A DNA stretch of 64,000 bases, taken from NCBI GenBank assembly GCA_039810585.1, contig JBDHXF010000016.1, positions 4,616-68,615 of the forward strand, read 5' to 3'. The stretch is from JBBATK01 sp039810585. GTDB taxonomy: Bacteria > Bacteroidota > Ignavibacteria > Kapaibacteriales > NICIL-2. The notes under the pieces were generated by a model that made no database searches, had not been told where the DNA came from, and saw nothing but the letters and a program-made list of their open reading frames with translations. How positions within the stretch are numbered: position 1 is the first letter of the stretch; the number at the start of each line of letters is the position of its first letter. Position numbers and translations under genes: made by a program. Below, piece by piece: positions 54,058-63,794 of this stretch.

Positions 54058-54531
54058 ATGACCAGTCTCGCCCTCTTCCTTAGTTTTTTGATGCTTTTTG
54101 TCGGTGGATATGGCTTTTCGTCCACAAAATTTGCATCGCTCAACCTGCCTTTGATGCAGAAAATTGACCCAACCATTCACAGTTGGGCTTTCATGAACCC
54201 CATCATTTGTGGTCTGTTGCTTGTTGTCTACGCTATTTGCAGTGCCAGCGAACGCTATGCACGACAGGTGTGGCAAGTGGTGCTGGCGGGTCTTGTGCTT
54301 TTGATCTTGATAGATGCACCAGCCATGGGAATGACCTTGTGGTATGTGCCGCAAGGGGCGCGACCCGACTTGTCGACATTGTTAATGGCCGAAAGTGGAA
54401 TGGGAGCCTTGGTATTTTGTATCGCGTCGCTACGGAAGATCCGTCAGCAACAACGTCAGCTCAGATCTGCAACCTCAGCACCGGTCACCGAGAGTACACC
54501 GGACATCGTCGCAGATTTGTCATCACACTGA
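54058..54531 (+). CDS. four-helix membrane protein of unknown function
   Basis: I do not recognise the family. The 157-residue product has four hydrophobic segments (about residues 3-20, 44-61, 72-91 and 107-122) and a charged, Gln- and Ser-rich tail. The ATG at 54058 is chosen because upstream codons of the open frame lie inside the divergent lipoprotein gene. It is 18 bases upstream of the M1 aminopeptidase gene and may be co-transcribed. Confidence 0.65.
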   Translation: MTSLALFLSFLMLFVGGYGFSSTKFASLNLPLMQKIDPTIHSWAFMNPIICGLLLVVYAICSASERYARQVWQVVLAGLVLLILIDAPAMGMTLWYVPQGARPDLSTLLMAESGMGALVFCIASLRKIRQQQRQLRSATSAPVTESTPDIVADLSSH

Positions 54532-54549
54532 CCCTCGGAGAATCTCGCC

Positions 54550-56694
54550 ATGAAATACCGTCTTTATCTCGTTGCACTCCTTTCAATGCTATGCAGCGGG
54601 GGATTGTACCTGTCTGCACAACAGATGCCCACACGCTACTTAATGGGCGACCAAAAGATATCCTCAGAGGAGCATCACGAGATACCTTGCGTACGACCGG
54701 TTCCCAAGCAGCTTGCTGATCATCCTTCACAAATTGCACGGCGTCCGTACGACGTTTTGCGATACGACCTCACTATGGATTGGCGCGTGCCATTATCACA
54801 ACCTGCCAATCACGCCCCTAATCGAGCGTATAATGGCGTCAATCGCATCAGCATGCGCATTGACTCGATGATGGTGCAAACTATTGAGTTGGATGCCCAA
54901 GGCTTAGCCATCGATTCGGTGATTCGAAACAACAACACGAAGCTGGCCTTTGAACAGAGTAATACGTTGCTCACCGTGCATTTGACGGTACCTGCATCCG
55001 TTGACGATCAGTTCGAGTTGGATATCTATTATCGTCAGGTCAACATGGCCAATCCGGCTGACTACAATGGATTCTACTCGGCGGTGACGGGGATGGTGGT
55101 AGGACCAAATCCTGACGATACCGTGCGCGCAAACATGTGCTACACGATGAGCGAGCCGGAATCGGCAATGGCATGGATGCCGTGTAACGACCGACCGTAT
55201 GACAAAGCGCAAAGTTCCATCACGGTTCTTGTACCGGAGGGATACGTGGTCTGTTCTAACGGACTGCTGCAGCAGCACCTAAGCGGACTCGATGCGGACT
55301 TGCATGAGGTATGGCATTATGCGGACACGACGCAGATCGCCACGTACCTCATGGTTGCTGCGGCCGCGCAGTTCAGTCAGTTTGACGGTGACCCCTACCG
55401 TAGAGTAACCGATAGTTCGCTGAGTGTGCCGGCTCCCATTTATGTGTTGAAACAAGACTCCATCGATTATGCAGCGAATCTAGAATGGATGCAAGGTAAG
55501 ACGGTGGAGATGCTCCGGAGTCATTCGCTGTACTACGGCGAATATCCCTTTGTCAAATACGCACAAACCTTGCTCTTTCCCTTCTTCAACGGGTCGATGG
55601 AACATCAAACCAATACCACACACCACCGGCACTGTCTCACCGATCGCTGGGAAAGTGTGGTGGCGCACGAGATGATGCACCAGTGGACCGGAGACTTAGT
55701 GACCTGCGCTACGTGGAATGACATTTGGCTTAACGAAGGCGGAGCAACCTATGGAGAATTCTTGTGGCGAGAGCGCGCATACGGCATTGATGTTGCTCGT
55801 CAGCAATTACAGGCGGCGCGTGATCGCAATTATTTCCGTAATGACTTCGCGCTGAGCCAGCCGGCAGTGTATGGCATAAGCATGGCTAACTTGTTTAATA
55901 ACGGAACCACCTACGTGAAAGCCGGCTGGGTGTACTCCATGTTACGAACATTGGTGGGCGACAGTACCTATTTCGCCACCATGAAAGAATACTTTCGGCA
56001 CTTTGCTTTTCAGTCGGTTGAAACGGAGGACATGGTGCGGTTCTTTGAATCGCGCGTGATTAACCCACCCGTTTCTTTCCGTCAGTTCTTCGATCAATGG
56101 ATCTATTATCCCGGTCATCCCACCTATTCAGCAACCGTGGATGCAGTGAGTGCCGGCGGTTCGGGATACGATGTGACCGTGCATTTCCATCAAGACACCA
56201 CTTTTCCGGGTTCGATAGGTGTATTCCATATGCCAGTGGGATTACGGTTTCACTCGGTGGATAGTCTGCAAACCTTCGACACAACCTTCATCAACGATCG
56301 AGCAGATCAGATGCTATCGGTGCATGTTCCTTTTTTACCGGGTACGATGGTGATCGACGAAGACCAGCTCATTCTCTGCGTGCGCAGCACTCCGGAAATT
56401 GTAGTGGGAGTGTCGGACGAGGCGTCCTCACAGCAACAACCCACACTCTATCCCAATCCCGTTCGCGATGGATCCACGCTGCATATACGCTATCAATGTG
56501 AAACGGCGCAGCCGGTACGTATTGAAATCTTTGATGCGACCGGCCGCTGCATTCAACGTGTGCACGACGGAGCCATGGTGAGCGGTAGTTTTCGCGAGGA
56601 CGTGCCGACGAGCACACTCGCCGATGGATCATACGTGGTGCGTGTGAGTGTTGGGGAAAAATTCTATTTCGCCACGTTCATCGTTGCGCACTAA
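54550..56694 (+). CDS. secreted M1 aminopeptidase with T9SS sorting domain
   Basis: A 714-residue metallopeptidase. A signal peptide (YLVALLSMLCSGGLYLSA) is followed by the M1 N-terminal beta domain and a catalytic domain with His373-Glu374-Met-Met-His377 and Glu396 in WLNEGGA. The GAMEN-like loop reads GSMEHQ. Residues from about 630 form a T9SS sorting domain (TLYPNPVRDGSTLHI to FYFATFIVAH), so the enzyme should be surface-exposed or secreted and supply amino acids from peptides. It differs strongly from the tandem M1-like pair at 31-35.6 kb, so the two groups did not arise from a recent duplication. Confidence 0.9.
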   Translation: MKYRLYLVALLSMLCSGGLYLSAQQMPTRYLMGDQKISSEEHHEIPCVRPVPKQLADHPSQIARRPYDVLRYDLTMDWRVPLSQPANHAPNRAYNGVNRISMRIDSMMVQTIELDAQGLAIDSVIRNNNTKLAFEQSNTLLTVHLTVPASVDDQFELDIYYRQVNMANPADYNGFYSAVTGMVVGPNPDDTVRANMCYTMSEPESAMAWMPCNDRPYDKAQSSITVLVPEGYVVCSNGLLQQHLSGLDADLHEVWHYADTTQIATYLMVAAAAQFSQFDGDPYRRVTDSSLSVPAPIYVLKQDSIDYAANLEWMQGKTVEMLRSHSLYYGEYPFVKYAQTLLFPFFNGSMEHQTNTTHHRHCLTDRWESVVAHEMMHQWTGDLVTCATWNDIWLNEGGATYGEFLWRERAYGIDVARQQLQAARDRNYFRNDFALSQPAVYGISMANLFNNGTTYVKAGWVYSMLRTLVGDSTYFATMKEYFRHFAFQSVETEDMVRFFESRVINPPVSFRQFFDQWIYYPGHPTYSATVDAVSAGGSGYDVTVHFHQDTTFPGSIGVFHMPVGLRFHSVDSLQTFDTTFINDRADQMLSVHVPFLPGTMVIDEDQLILCVRSTPEIVVGVSDEASSQQQPTLYPNPVRDGSTLHIRYQCETAQPVRIEIFDATGRCIQRVHDGAMVSGSFREDVPTSTLADGSYVVRVSVGEKFYFATFIVAH

Positions 56695-56870
56695 ATTAAA
56701 CCAACACACTGTCGGCATCTTTGAAAGCATCGACTCCATCCTCATATGATTAGTCCTTGAGGATTGCAGCTCACCCAACACCGTGTGTTGAGAGTTGCAG
56801 GAGCTGGATGCGAGGGAGGAAGAGCTGAGCAGAGTTCAGGTAGGGTTGAGCAGAATACAAAGAGTTGGAC

Positions 56871-58055
56871 ATGCGGAGTCTTTCGCGTCGAGTACAGGCT
56901 GCATCCGAGTCACAGACCCTGGCTATAGCTTCTCGCGCGAAAAAAATGAAACAGCAGGGTGCCGATGTCGTGACATTGGCAACAGGGGAGCCGGATTTTG
57001 CAACTCCGACGTGTGTAAAGCATGCGGCCATAGAGGCGATAGAACAGGATTTTAGTCATTACACCGATTCCAACGGCATCAACGAGCTACGCGAGTTGGT
57101 GGCGGAAAAATTTCGCAGCGAAAATGGAATCGTGGGTGCGCAGGCATCGCAGGTATTAGTATCCAGCGGTGCAAAGCAGAGCATCATGAATGCCTTGTCG
57201 GCGGTTTGTAATCCGGGCGACGAGGTGGTGATAGCGGCTCCGTATTGGGTGAGCTATCCGGCGATGACGGTGCTTGCGGAGGCAGAGCCCAAGATTGTGA
57301 TGACAGATGCAGGGACGCATTTTAAACTCAGTGCGGATCAGCTTCGTGAAGTGTTGACTCCGCGAACGAAGTGCGTGATTTTTAATTCTCCGTCGAATCC
57401 GTCGGGGATGATGATATCAGCACAGGAATTTCACGACCTGGCGAAGGTTTTAAGTGATCACGATTGCTATATCATTAGCGACGAGATTTACGAGAAGATA
57501 CACTATGGAACGGTGCCTCATTTTAGTCCCGGCTCCATAGAATCCATCGCCCATCGTGTGATTACCGTCAACGGCTGTTCAAAAGCCTATGCCATGACGG
57601 GTTGGCGCATCGGATATATGCATGCGCCGCCGGAAGTGTTTGCTCAGGCCGCCAAGGTGCAGAGTCAAGATACTTCCAACCCAACATCCATTGCGCAGCG
57701 CGCGGCACTTGCTGCCTTGCAGTATGCACAGGACGATGTGGAGACAATGCGACAGGAATTTCAGCGCCGTCGGGAATTGGTTTGTGGACTTGTGAATGCA
57801 ATCGGGGGCGTTCACTTTTTGCAGCCTGACGGCGCGTTTTATTTGTGGATCGACTGTCGCGATCTCCTTTCCGAATCCCTTCCAACCACCCACGCGCTCT
57901 GCGAAAAACTTCTCGAGCAATTTCTCTGCGCCACCGTCCCGGGTGAAGCTTTTGGGATGAACGGCTACGTGCGTATTTCGTTTGCCGCGAGCGACAGCGA
58001 CATTCGCAAAGGCGTTGAACGCTTTGCCGACTTAGTGCATTCACTCCGAGCCTGA
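56871..58055 (+). CDS. aspC: aspartate/aromatic aminotransferase, class I
   Basis: A 394-residue PLP enzyme of the thermophile-type AspC group. Motifs are TLATGEPDFATP, HYTDSNGINELRE, FNSPSNPSGM with the pyridine-ring asparagine, ISDEIYEKIHYG, the PLP lysine in VNGCSKAYAMTGWRIGY and the C-terminal arginine in YVRISFA. It likely interconverts aspartate and oxaloacetate, and maybe prephenate or aromatic keto acids. The ATG at 56871 is used, while the frame is open from a TTG six bases before. It stands alone. Confidence 0.92.
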   Translation: MRSLSRRVQAASESQTLAIASRAKKMKQQGADVVTLATGEPDFATPTCVKHAAIEAIEQDFSHYTDSNGINELRELVAEKFRSENGIVGAQASQVLVSSGAKQSIMNALSAVCNPGDEVVIAAPYWVSYPAMTVLAEAEPKIVMTDAGTHFKLSADQLREVLTPRTKCVIFNSPSNPSGMMISAQEFHDLAKVLSDHDCYIISDEIYEKIHYGTVPHFSPGSIESIAHRVITVNGCSKAYAMTGWRIGYMHAPPEVFAQAAKVQSQDTSNPTSIAQRAALAALQYAQDDVETMRQEFQRRRELVCGLVNAIGGVHFLQPDGAFYLWIDCRDLLSESLPTTHALCEKLLEQFLCATVPGEAFGMNGYVRISFAASDSDIRKGVERFADLVHSLRA

Positions 58056-58257
58056 CACTGCGCTTCCTCCCTCTTGCGCCGCAGGAGAACCGATTAGCCT
58101 TCACCTCAGTACCTGATTCTTATTCTTGCCGGCTGCGCCGTGTCTGTCGTTGGTTTTGTGAACCCTATGGTGAGGCTGCAGACAGGTCGATAGAAAATAG
58201 GCCGCGCCTTGGGTAAACAGTACTCCACACGCTGACGTGCCGTGCGGATAAAAGCAG

Positions 58258-58298
58258 ACAAAAAAAGAGGCTATGCAGTGTTGAACTGCATAGCCTCT
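58258..58298 (-). terminator. terminator of the T9SS BNR gene
   Basis: A 13-bp perfect stem (AGAGGCTATGCAG / CTGCATAGCCTCT) with loop TGTTGAA. On the minus strand it is followed by a T-run. It lies about 50 bases after the stop of the gene at 58351. Confidence 0.9.
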
Positions 58299-58350
58299 GT
58301 ACGAATCTGGTGAGCATAGCAAGCAAAGCGTTGCACACGCTCAGATCTGA

Positions 58351-61284
58351 TTAGCGATTGAGCACGAGCTTCACGGAACAGCTTCCTTTATCGCTTGTAA
58401 GGCGAAGCATATACACACCGTTTGGCTGCGACTGGAGCGCCGATGAAAGATCTAGCTGCCAAGGACCGGCGTTCACGGTTTGTTCAGGCCAGGTTGTGAG
58501 TTGGCGACCCTGTTCGTTTACTAAGTCCAAGCAAAGGCGTGTGCTACCGGCAAAGGAGCAGGTTAGGCTAGCGTTGGTGCTTGTGACAGGGTTAGGCAAC
58601 AGCTTCAAGCCAATGGCATCTGCCAATTGCGGATCGTCCACAGAAGCGGTCAATCCATTTGCCAAGATTTGCAGAGAGTAAGCCGGCGAATTTGATGCAA
58701 AGTGCAGGTGAGTGACAAGCGAGCCTTCCTTCGATGGAGCATAATGGATGGTGATGTCATACTTGCCTTTCGCGGGAATTTGGAATGCCTGAGGCGTAGC
58801 GGACACATCGGCGTTGTCGCTCTTGACCGATTGGACGACTGCGGCATCGGTGCCGAGATTTTGGATGCTCACCACCGTGTCTCGCGATGTGCCGACGGTA
58901 ACGCTTCCAAGGTCTACGTATTGATCGTCGTAGAAGAGCACGGCATTAGCCGACTTCGAGAATCCGACGAGGTACATGGTATCGGGAGCGGTATTGGCAA
59001 CAGGACGCAGGGTGGTGCTTGTCAATCCACCGCTTTGTGGTGCAAAGCTAACGGTGATGTCCTTCGAGGCTCCCGGAGCAATGCTGAACGAATTTGGACT
59101 GACGAGGAAGTTCGCGTTGTTGGGACGGAGGTTAGACACCACGAGGGTATCAGTTCCACTGTTATTGATGGTGACGGTAGTGTCCTTGGACAAACCGATC
59201 GACACCGTGTCGAAGTCGATAACATGCTTCGAGAACACCATGTTCGGAACACGGAGCGCGGACAACTGAAGTTTATAGGCACCACGAGCGGTAAATGCGT
59301 AGGTAGCTGTTGCCGTGCTGCGTACACCGCGAATCGTAGCTCCTCGTAATCCGGCAGATTGCCAGGTTGTTCCCTTGTCGGACGTAGCTACAATGCCCTG
59401 ATTAGCGGCACCGCCCGAGATTGTTGCACTATAGGCGATGTAGATGGTGTGCGCGGAGTCCACTCCCATAGCCGAAGCGTCGCTAATGGCAATGGGCGTC
59501 GACGGAAGCTTTTGCCAACCGTTAGCATCGTGTTGATAGAAGCTGGACGAACCGTTAACCATCGTCGACGCTCCGTAGGTATTGCTTCCGTCGAAACAAA
59601 TGCAACTGAGAACGTTTGTTCCAAGACCGGATGTGTCGGCTTGCCAGGTCGTGGTGCCGGCACTGCGACGATACAACAGAGGTTGCTTGGGTACGAATCC
59701 GTTTTGACCGTTCGTAAAGATTCCGCCGCTGAAGTAGGTGGTGTTGGCTGGGTCGCTTACCACCGTTAACGCCGAACCGGTTCCGGAAATATTTGGCCAG
59801 TTGAATCCAGCCGTATCCAGAGACCAGCCCGGAGTGCTGTAGAGTGAAACAGGAGTGTTTTCTGAAATAAACATCCGACCAAAGCTATCCATGAAATAGG
59901 TGGCAGGAACAAAGCCCGAAGGCGGTGAAACGTGACTCAAGCCTGTTGTGTCTGCGTACCAGCTTTGTCCTTGGTCCGAGCTACTCATAATGGGAGCAAT
60001 ACTCTTTGCTGTTTTCGGTGTCAGCTGGAAGCTCAGCAGAGACGGCGTATTGGCGCGATACAGAGTATGCGCACCATCAAAACCGGTGGTCGGGTACACC
60101 TGGGTCCAGGTGGTATCGCTCGTGCGAAACATACCGCACACCGTACTCACCACTTCTGCGCCGTTGCCAACGAACTCAAGACCATAGATATCCTCTGCCT
60201 TGATGTTTTTCGTGCTATTGCTAAAGTTGACTCCGCTGTTGGCCGACGTCATGATTCCGTATTTGGTTGCCACCTCAAGACTATTGCCCGAGGCAATGTC
60301 GTTAATCACAACCTGCGATCCCGATAAAACGGTCAGTGCTGTGTCGATGCGCATCCACGCTGCACCCGTGTGCTTCGCATAGAGATTGGATGTTCCGGCA
60401 GAAGTGGATGTCGAGAAGGCATACACGGTGTTATTGCTGTCCTTGGCAAAACGCAACAGTGCGGTTTTTCCAATCCCGGCCGTATCACGAGACCACGTGT
60501 TTCCGGCATCTGTGGAAAGGTATGGACCATTGCTGCTCGTACCGACGAAGAGACGACCATCCGCAGCGTCGAAGAAACTTACCGTGCTCATGGTAGTATC
60601 CAAACCCATGGTCCGTTTCCAGCGCAAGGAATCTTGCGCGAATACAAACAACCCTTTGGTGGTGGATGCAATAAGGGCAGCGTTGTGATCGAAGTTGATG
60701 TCGTTTATCGACGATGACTTTGTCATCACCGAGTCAAGCTTGTACGGCGAACCGTCCAAGGTGTTGATATACACTTGCGTTCCGTACTGTATAGCCAAGA
60801 TGTTGCTGTACAGTACTTTCTTATAGGTCAGTTGATTAAAACCATTCGTGCCCGGAACAAAAGGCGACGGGATGAGCTGTGGCGGTGTATCCATGGTCTT
60901 CGAAATGAAGTTGAGTCGCAGTGCGATCACATCGCCATTGTCCAAGAGGAGGGCGTAGGTGCGTACCGGTCCGTTCTCGCCTTCGCGAACGCAGGCATCA
61001 ACAATGCGACGATCCATGGGAATAGTATCGAAGAACAAGGTATTGGGCTGCCAGCTTCCGGTTGGTGAACCGGTTACGTACGCGCGACTCTTTGTGGCAC
61101 AAAAACGCACATCCACACCGGGGATGATGTTATGGATAACATTTACGGCTACGACGGTCTCGCCGTCCGGTAGTGCAATGGCCGTCTGGGCTCGCATGGA
61201 AATGCTTCCCACAACGATGCCAAACGCCAACAGTGCGATTGACAGTCTCCGTGAGAAAGTAGAAATCTGCATGGGTGAATACAT
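58351..61284 (-). CDS. secreted BNR-propeller protein with HYDIN-like domains and T9SS tail
   Basis: A protein of about 977 residues. A signal peptide (LSIALLAFGIVVGSISMRAQ) precedes a long propeller region with Asp-box-like turns (STDAGNTWS, SSDQGQSWY, TSDKGTTWQS). Two ASPM-SPD-2-HYDIN-like beta domains follow, each with (V/I)DFDTVSIG..KDTTV or YVDLGSVTVG..RDTVV. The C-terminal 80 residues (LKLLPNPVTSTNASL to SVKLVLNR) are a T9SS sorting domain. The start is ATG at 61284 or 61272. A surface or secreted role is likely, with no enzyme domain seen. Faces the sigma gene across a 300-base intergenic region. Confidence 0.85.
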   Translation of the reverse strand: MYSPMQISTFSRRLSIALLAFGIVVGSISMRAQTAIALPDGETVVAVNVIHNIIPGVDVRFCATKSRAYVTGSPTGSWQPNTLFFDTIPMDRRIVDACVREGENGPVRTYALLLDNGDVIALRLNFISKTMDTPPQLIPSPFVPGTNGFNQLTYKKVLYSNILAIQYGTQVYINTLDGSPYKLDSVMTKSSSINDINFDHNAALIASTTKGLFVFAQDSLRWKRTMGLDTTMSTVSFFDAADGRLFVGTSSNGPYLSTDAGNTWSRDTAGIGKTALLRFAKDSNNTVYAFSTSTSAGTSNLYAKHTGAAWMRIDTALTVLSGSQVVINDIASGNSLEVATKYGIMTSANSGVNFSNSTKNIKAEDIYGLEFVGNGAEVVSTVCGMFRTSDTTWTQVYPTTGFDGAHTLYRANTPSLLSFQLTPKTAKSIAPIMSSSDQGQSWYADTTGLSHVSPPSGFVPATYFMDSFGRMFISENTPVSLYSTPGWSLDTAGFNWPNISGTGSALTVVSDPANTTYFSGGIFTNGQNGFVPKQPLLYRRSAGTTTWQADTSGLGTNVLSCICFDGSNTYGASTMVNGSSSFYQHDANGWQKLPSTPIAISDASAMGVDSAHTIYIAYSATISGGAANQGIVATSDKGTTWQSAGLRGATIRGVRSTATATYAFTARGAYKLQLSALRVPNMVFSKHVIDFDTVSIGLSKDTTVTINNSGTDTLVVSNLRPNNANFLVSPNSFSIAPGASKDITVSFAPQSGGLTSTTLRPVANTAPDTMYLVGFSKSANAVLFYDDQYVDLGSVTVGTSRDTVVSIQNLGTDAAVVQSVKSDNADVSATPQAFQIPAKGKYDITIHYAPSKEGSLVTHLHFASNSPAYSLQILANGLTASVDDPQLADAIGLKLLPNPVTSTNASLTCSFAGSTRLCLDLVNEQGRQLTTWPEQTVNAGPWQLDLSSALQSQPNGVYMLRLTSDKGSCSVKLVLNR

Positions 61285-61470
61285 ATGATGGATAATACAA
61301 TACGAATCAATCTCTCGAAGAATAGCCACAAGAACCCCTAAAAATCAGGGTGTGTTTCTTGAATCTGCCATGTTCATTCAGTTTGGCAAGTTACAAGAGT
61401 TCAATACGATAAGGGAAAAAATTGCAAAGGACAAATTTCTCCTAATTCTCATCTGTGCGCGTGAAAAGCC

Positions 61471-61478
61471 TACTTTTG
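61471..61478 (+). promoter_or_regulatory. possible -7 promoter element before the ECF sigma gene
   Basis: TACTTTTG fits the Bacteroidota TAnnTTTG -7 box, about 110 bases upstream of the sigma gene start. The -33 element is not evident. Confidence 0.35.
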
Positions 61479-61587
61479 CTCCGGTGCGGGCATCAACTCG
61501 GCGCGAGACCATTGTTCGCGTAATTCTCTGACCTGTTACCAAGTGTGCAAAACTTGGTTATTCCGGTACGCTCTACGACAAGCATCC

Positions 61588-62169
61588 ATGCAAGGAATGG
61601 AAACATATAGTGACGTCGAGCTGTTTTCCTTCATTCGTGTTGAAGAAACAGGCGATCGTCGACTTAGCGAAGCGGCATTCAAAGAATTGTATGCCCGATT
61701 GTCGCCGCGTATCTATGCCTACTGTCGAAAGGTTCTCTCCGACACCGAACAGGCACAGGATGTGTTTCAGGACACCTTTGTTCGATTCTATAAAAGTGCA
61801 CAGCAAGAACGCGAGATGACCAACGTTGCGGCGTTTCTTCTCCGCATCGCACGGAACCTCTGCCTTAACGCCAAGCGCGACAACACTGCTCACCGCTTTG
61901 TGGAATTTGAAGAATACCACTCGGTGAACACCGATCACAGTGCCGACAACCAAGAGCTGATGGGCTTGATCAATAAAGCTCTTGACGAATTGCCGCACGA
62001 TTACCGAGAAGTGTTTGTGTTGCGAGAATACGACGGTTTGTCGTACGCAGAGATTGGTGAAATCGTTGGATGCACGGAAGCAACCGCAAAGATTCGATCC
62101 TTCCGCGCTAAACAGAAAATCAGAGAGATACTTCAGCCGTATTTACAGGATTTAGATCGTCAGTCATAA
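61588..62169 (+). CDS. ECF-type RNA polymerase sigma factor
   Basis: A 193-residue sigma-70 family protein with region 2 (AFKELYARLSPRIYAYCRKVLS, AQDVFQDTFVRFY, AAFLLRIARNLCLNAKR) and region 4 (LPHDYREVFVLREYDGLSYAEIGEIVGCTEATAKIR). The short linker and absence of regions 1 and 3 mark it as extracytoplasmic function type. The start is ATG at 61588 or 61597. Its likely regulator is the trans-envelope anti-sigma factor encoded 212 bases downstream on the same strand. Confidence 0.92.
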   Translation: MQGMETYSDVELFSFIRVEETGDRRLSEAAFKELYARLSPRIYAYCRKVLSDTEQAQDVFQDTFVRFYKSAQQEREMTNVAAFLLRIARNLCLNAKRDNTAHRFVEFEEYHSVNTDHSADNQELMGLINKALDELPHDYREVFVLREYDGLSYAEIGEIVGCTEATAKIRSFRAKQKIREILQPYLQDLDRQS

Positions 62170-62381
62170 GAACAAATCAACTCGTCGGCTCGGTGCCCAT
62201 CTCGTATGGACTTCGATGCTGAGGTGAAACAGAAGATAGAACGGAACAGAATAGAACAGAACAGACAGGAAGACATCAGTCACAATTCCACGATGCCCTT
62301 TGATCGTGGCAACACTCGGAGCTCACATAATAACGCTCTGAGTACAGAACAACGAACATCATAGCATCGCAGAGGCGAGTA

Positions 62382-63767
62382 ATGGATACATCGATACCTA
62401 CACCTTCAGAATTACTGCATTCGTATTTGGACGGGGAGTTAGAGCCTGCTCTTGAGTCATCGCTCTTCTCCAGTTTGAATGACAGCGCAGATCTCCGAAC
62501 CGAAATGCGAGATATGCTGGCGCTGAGTCGTGCCGTGCGAGAAGACAAAATTGCCATGGTTCCTCCCATCGCATCCACGGCCGCCGTCTTTGGCGCCCTC
62601 GGAATGTCTACCTCCATGCTTGTTCAAAGCGGTTGGCTCAGTACGCTGTGGTCAAAAATTTGGATACCGGTTGCAGCCGGAGTATTGAGTAGCGTGGTGA
62701 CCTGGTATGCAGTGTCGCCCTCAACGTCTACGCAAAACGCAACGACAGGAGTCCGTAGCGAACAGAGTGGTCAACAATCTCAAGCCGCTGCCGGGTCATC
62801 GTCTACAGTAGATCAATCTTCGGGATCGACCGGCACAGCTGCCGTGGGCGCTGCCGCTCTAGGTGCAGAGCACGTTGCTTCCTCGCTGAGCATGATTCAT
62901 GATACGCTCTATCGAACGAAGATCGTGTATCGCGACCGTGTTGTTTCTGCATCTGAAGCTCTGGGAAGCAACGCAAACGCAAAGACTCAAATCCAAAAGG
63001 TCTATGTGGTGGCATCTCCGTCGGACCTTGCTGAGGTACCTGCAATGAACAAGAACACTGCCCAAAACAATGCCGAAGGCAGTGCGAATAATAATCAATC
63101 TGCCACCACCAATTCGCCGGGTAGCACACGGGCTGACAACATCAGCACCGAGCCAAGTTTGGCGCAGACCTTTGCTGCCTTGACTGTACGCCGCTCCAAT
63201 CCGCAAAACTTGTTAATCACACCGGATGTAGTCAACACTGAAGCAGCAGAGCCTGAACTCTATCGTCAAGCCATGTTCAAACCAAGTGCTATGGTGTACG
63301 TGCGTGCACTAGGTGGACGATCGCTCGTATCGGTGAACGCTCCGAGTGATAATGGAGGTGGATTGAACAACGCAGCGCTTGGTATTCGCTACGCCTTCAA
63401 TCCCTTGTTCTCTGCGGGGGTTGAACTAGGATCCGAATCTATTGCCATGAAGTTTAGCGGAATAGTGGAGGGATCGGTCACGCACTACGAAGCAAATCCG
63501 GCGCTAACCTGGGCTTCCGTGTATGGTCACATAAGTCTCTTCCCGTCGTGGTGGAACACCAATTGGCAACCCTTCGTGCAAGCAAACATTGGTGGCACAA
63601 ATTACGGTGTGCTGTTGAAGACCATTATCGGAACGACGGTGTCGCCTACGGCTCGCTTGCGCATGATTTTTGGCGCTGAGGCAAGCGGACTCCTGTACAC
63701 GGTGCAGGGGACGAGTTATCAGACATTTAAAATCGGTTATACCTACGGTATCGGATATCAGTTTTAA
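62382..63767 (+). CDS. trans-envelope anti-sigma factor with outer membrane beta-barrel (Dma-like)
   Basis: A 461-residue protein with three parts. Residues 1-60 (ELLHSYLDGELEPALESSL, ADLRTEMRDMLALSRAV) resemble a cytoplasmic anti-sigma domain without zinc ligands. Residues about 91-112 (WIPVAAGVLSSVVTWYAV) form one inner-membrane helix. Residues about 113-300 are a Ser/Thr/Gln/Asn-rich periplasmic linker with a short coiled part (HDTLYRTKIVYRDRVV). Residues 303-461 are alternating strands with the C-terminal Phe (IGYTYGIGYQF) of outer-membrane barrels, about 8 strands. This is the plan of the dual membrane-spanning anti-sigma (Dma) proteins described in Bacteroides. It would carry a signal from the outer membrane to the ECF sigma factor next door. 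Confidence 0.82.
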   Translation: MDTSIPTPSELLHSYLDGELEPALESSLFSSLNDSADLRTEMRDMLALSRAVREDKIAMVPPIASTAAVFGALGMSTSMLVQSGWLSTLWSKIWIPVAAGVLSSVVTWYAVSPSTSTQNATTGVRSEQSGQQSQAAAGSSSTVDQSSGSTGTAAVGAAALGAEHVASSLSMIHDTLYRTKIVYRDRVVSASEALGSNANAKTQIQKVYVVASPSDLAEVPAMNKNTAQNNAEGSANNNQSATTNSPGSTRADNISTEPSLAQTFAALTVRRSNPQNLLITPDVVNTEAAEPELYRQAMFKPSAMVYVRALGGRSLVSVNAPSDNGGGLNNAALGIRYAFNPLFSAGVELGSESIAMKFSGIVEGSVTHYEANPALTWASVYGHISLFPSWWNTNWQPFVQANIGGTNYGVLLKTIIGTTVSPTARLRMIFGAEASGLLYTVQGTSYQTFKIGYTYGIGYQF

Positions 63768-63794
63768 TCAATCACCACCGGCAGAACACGTGCC

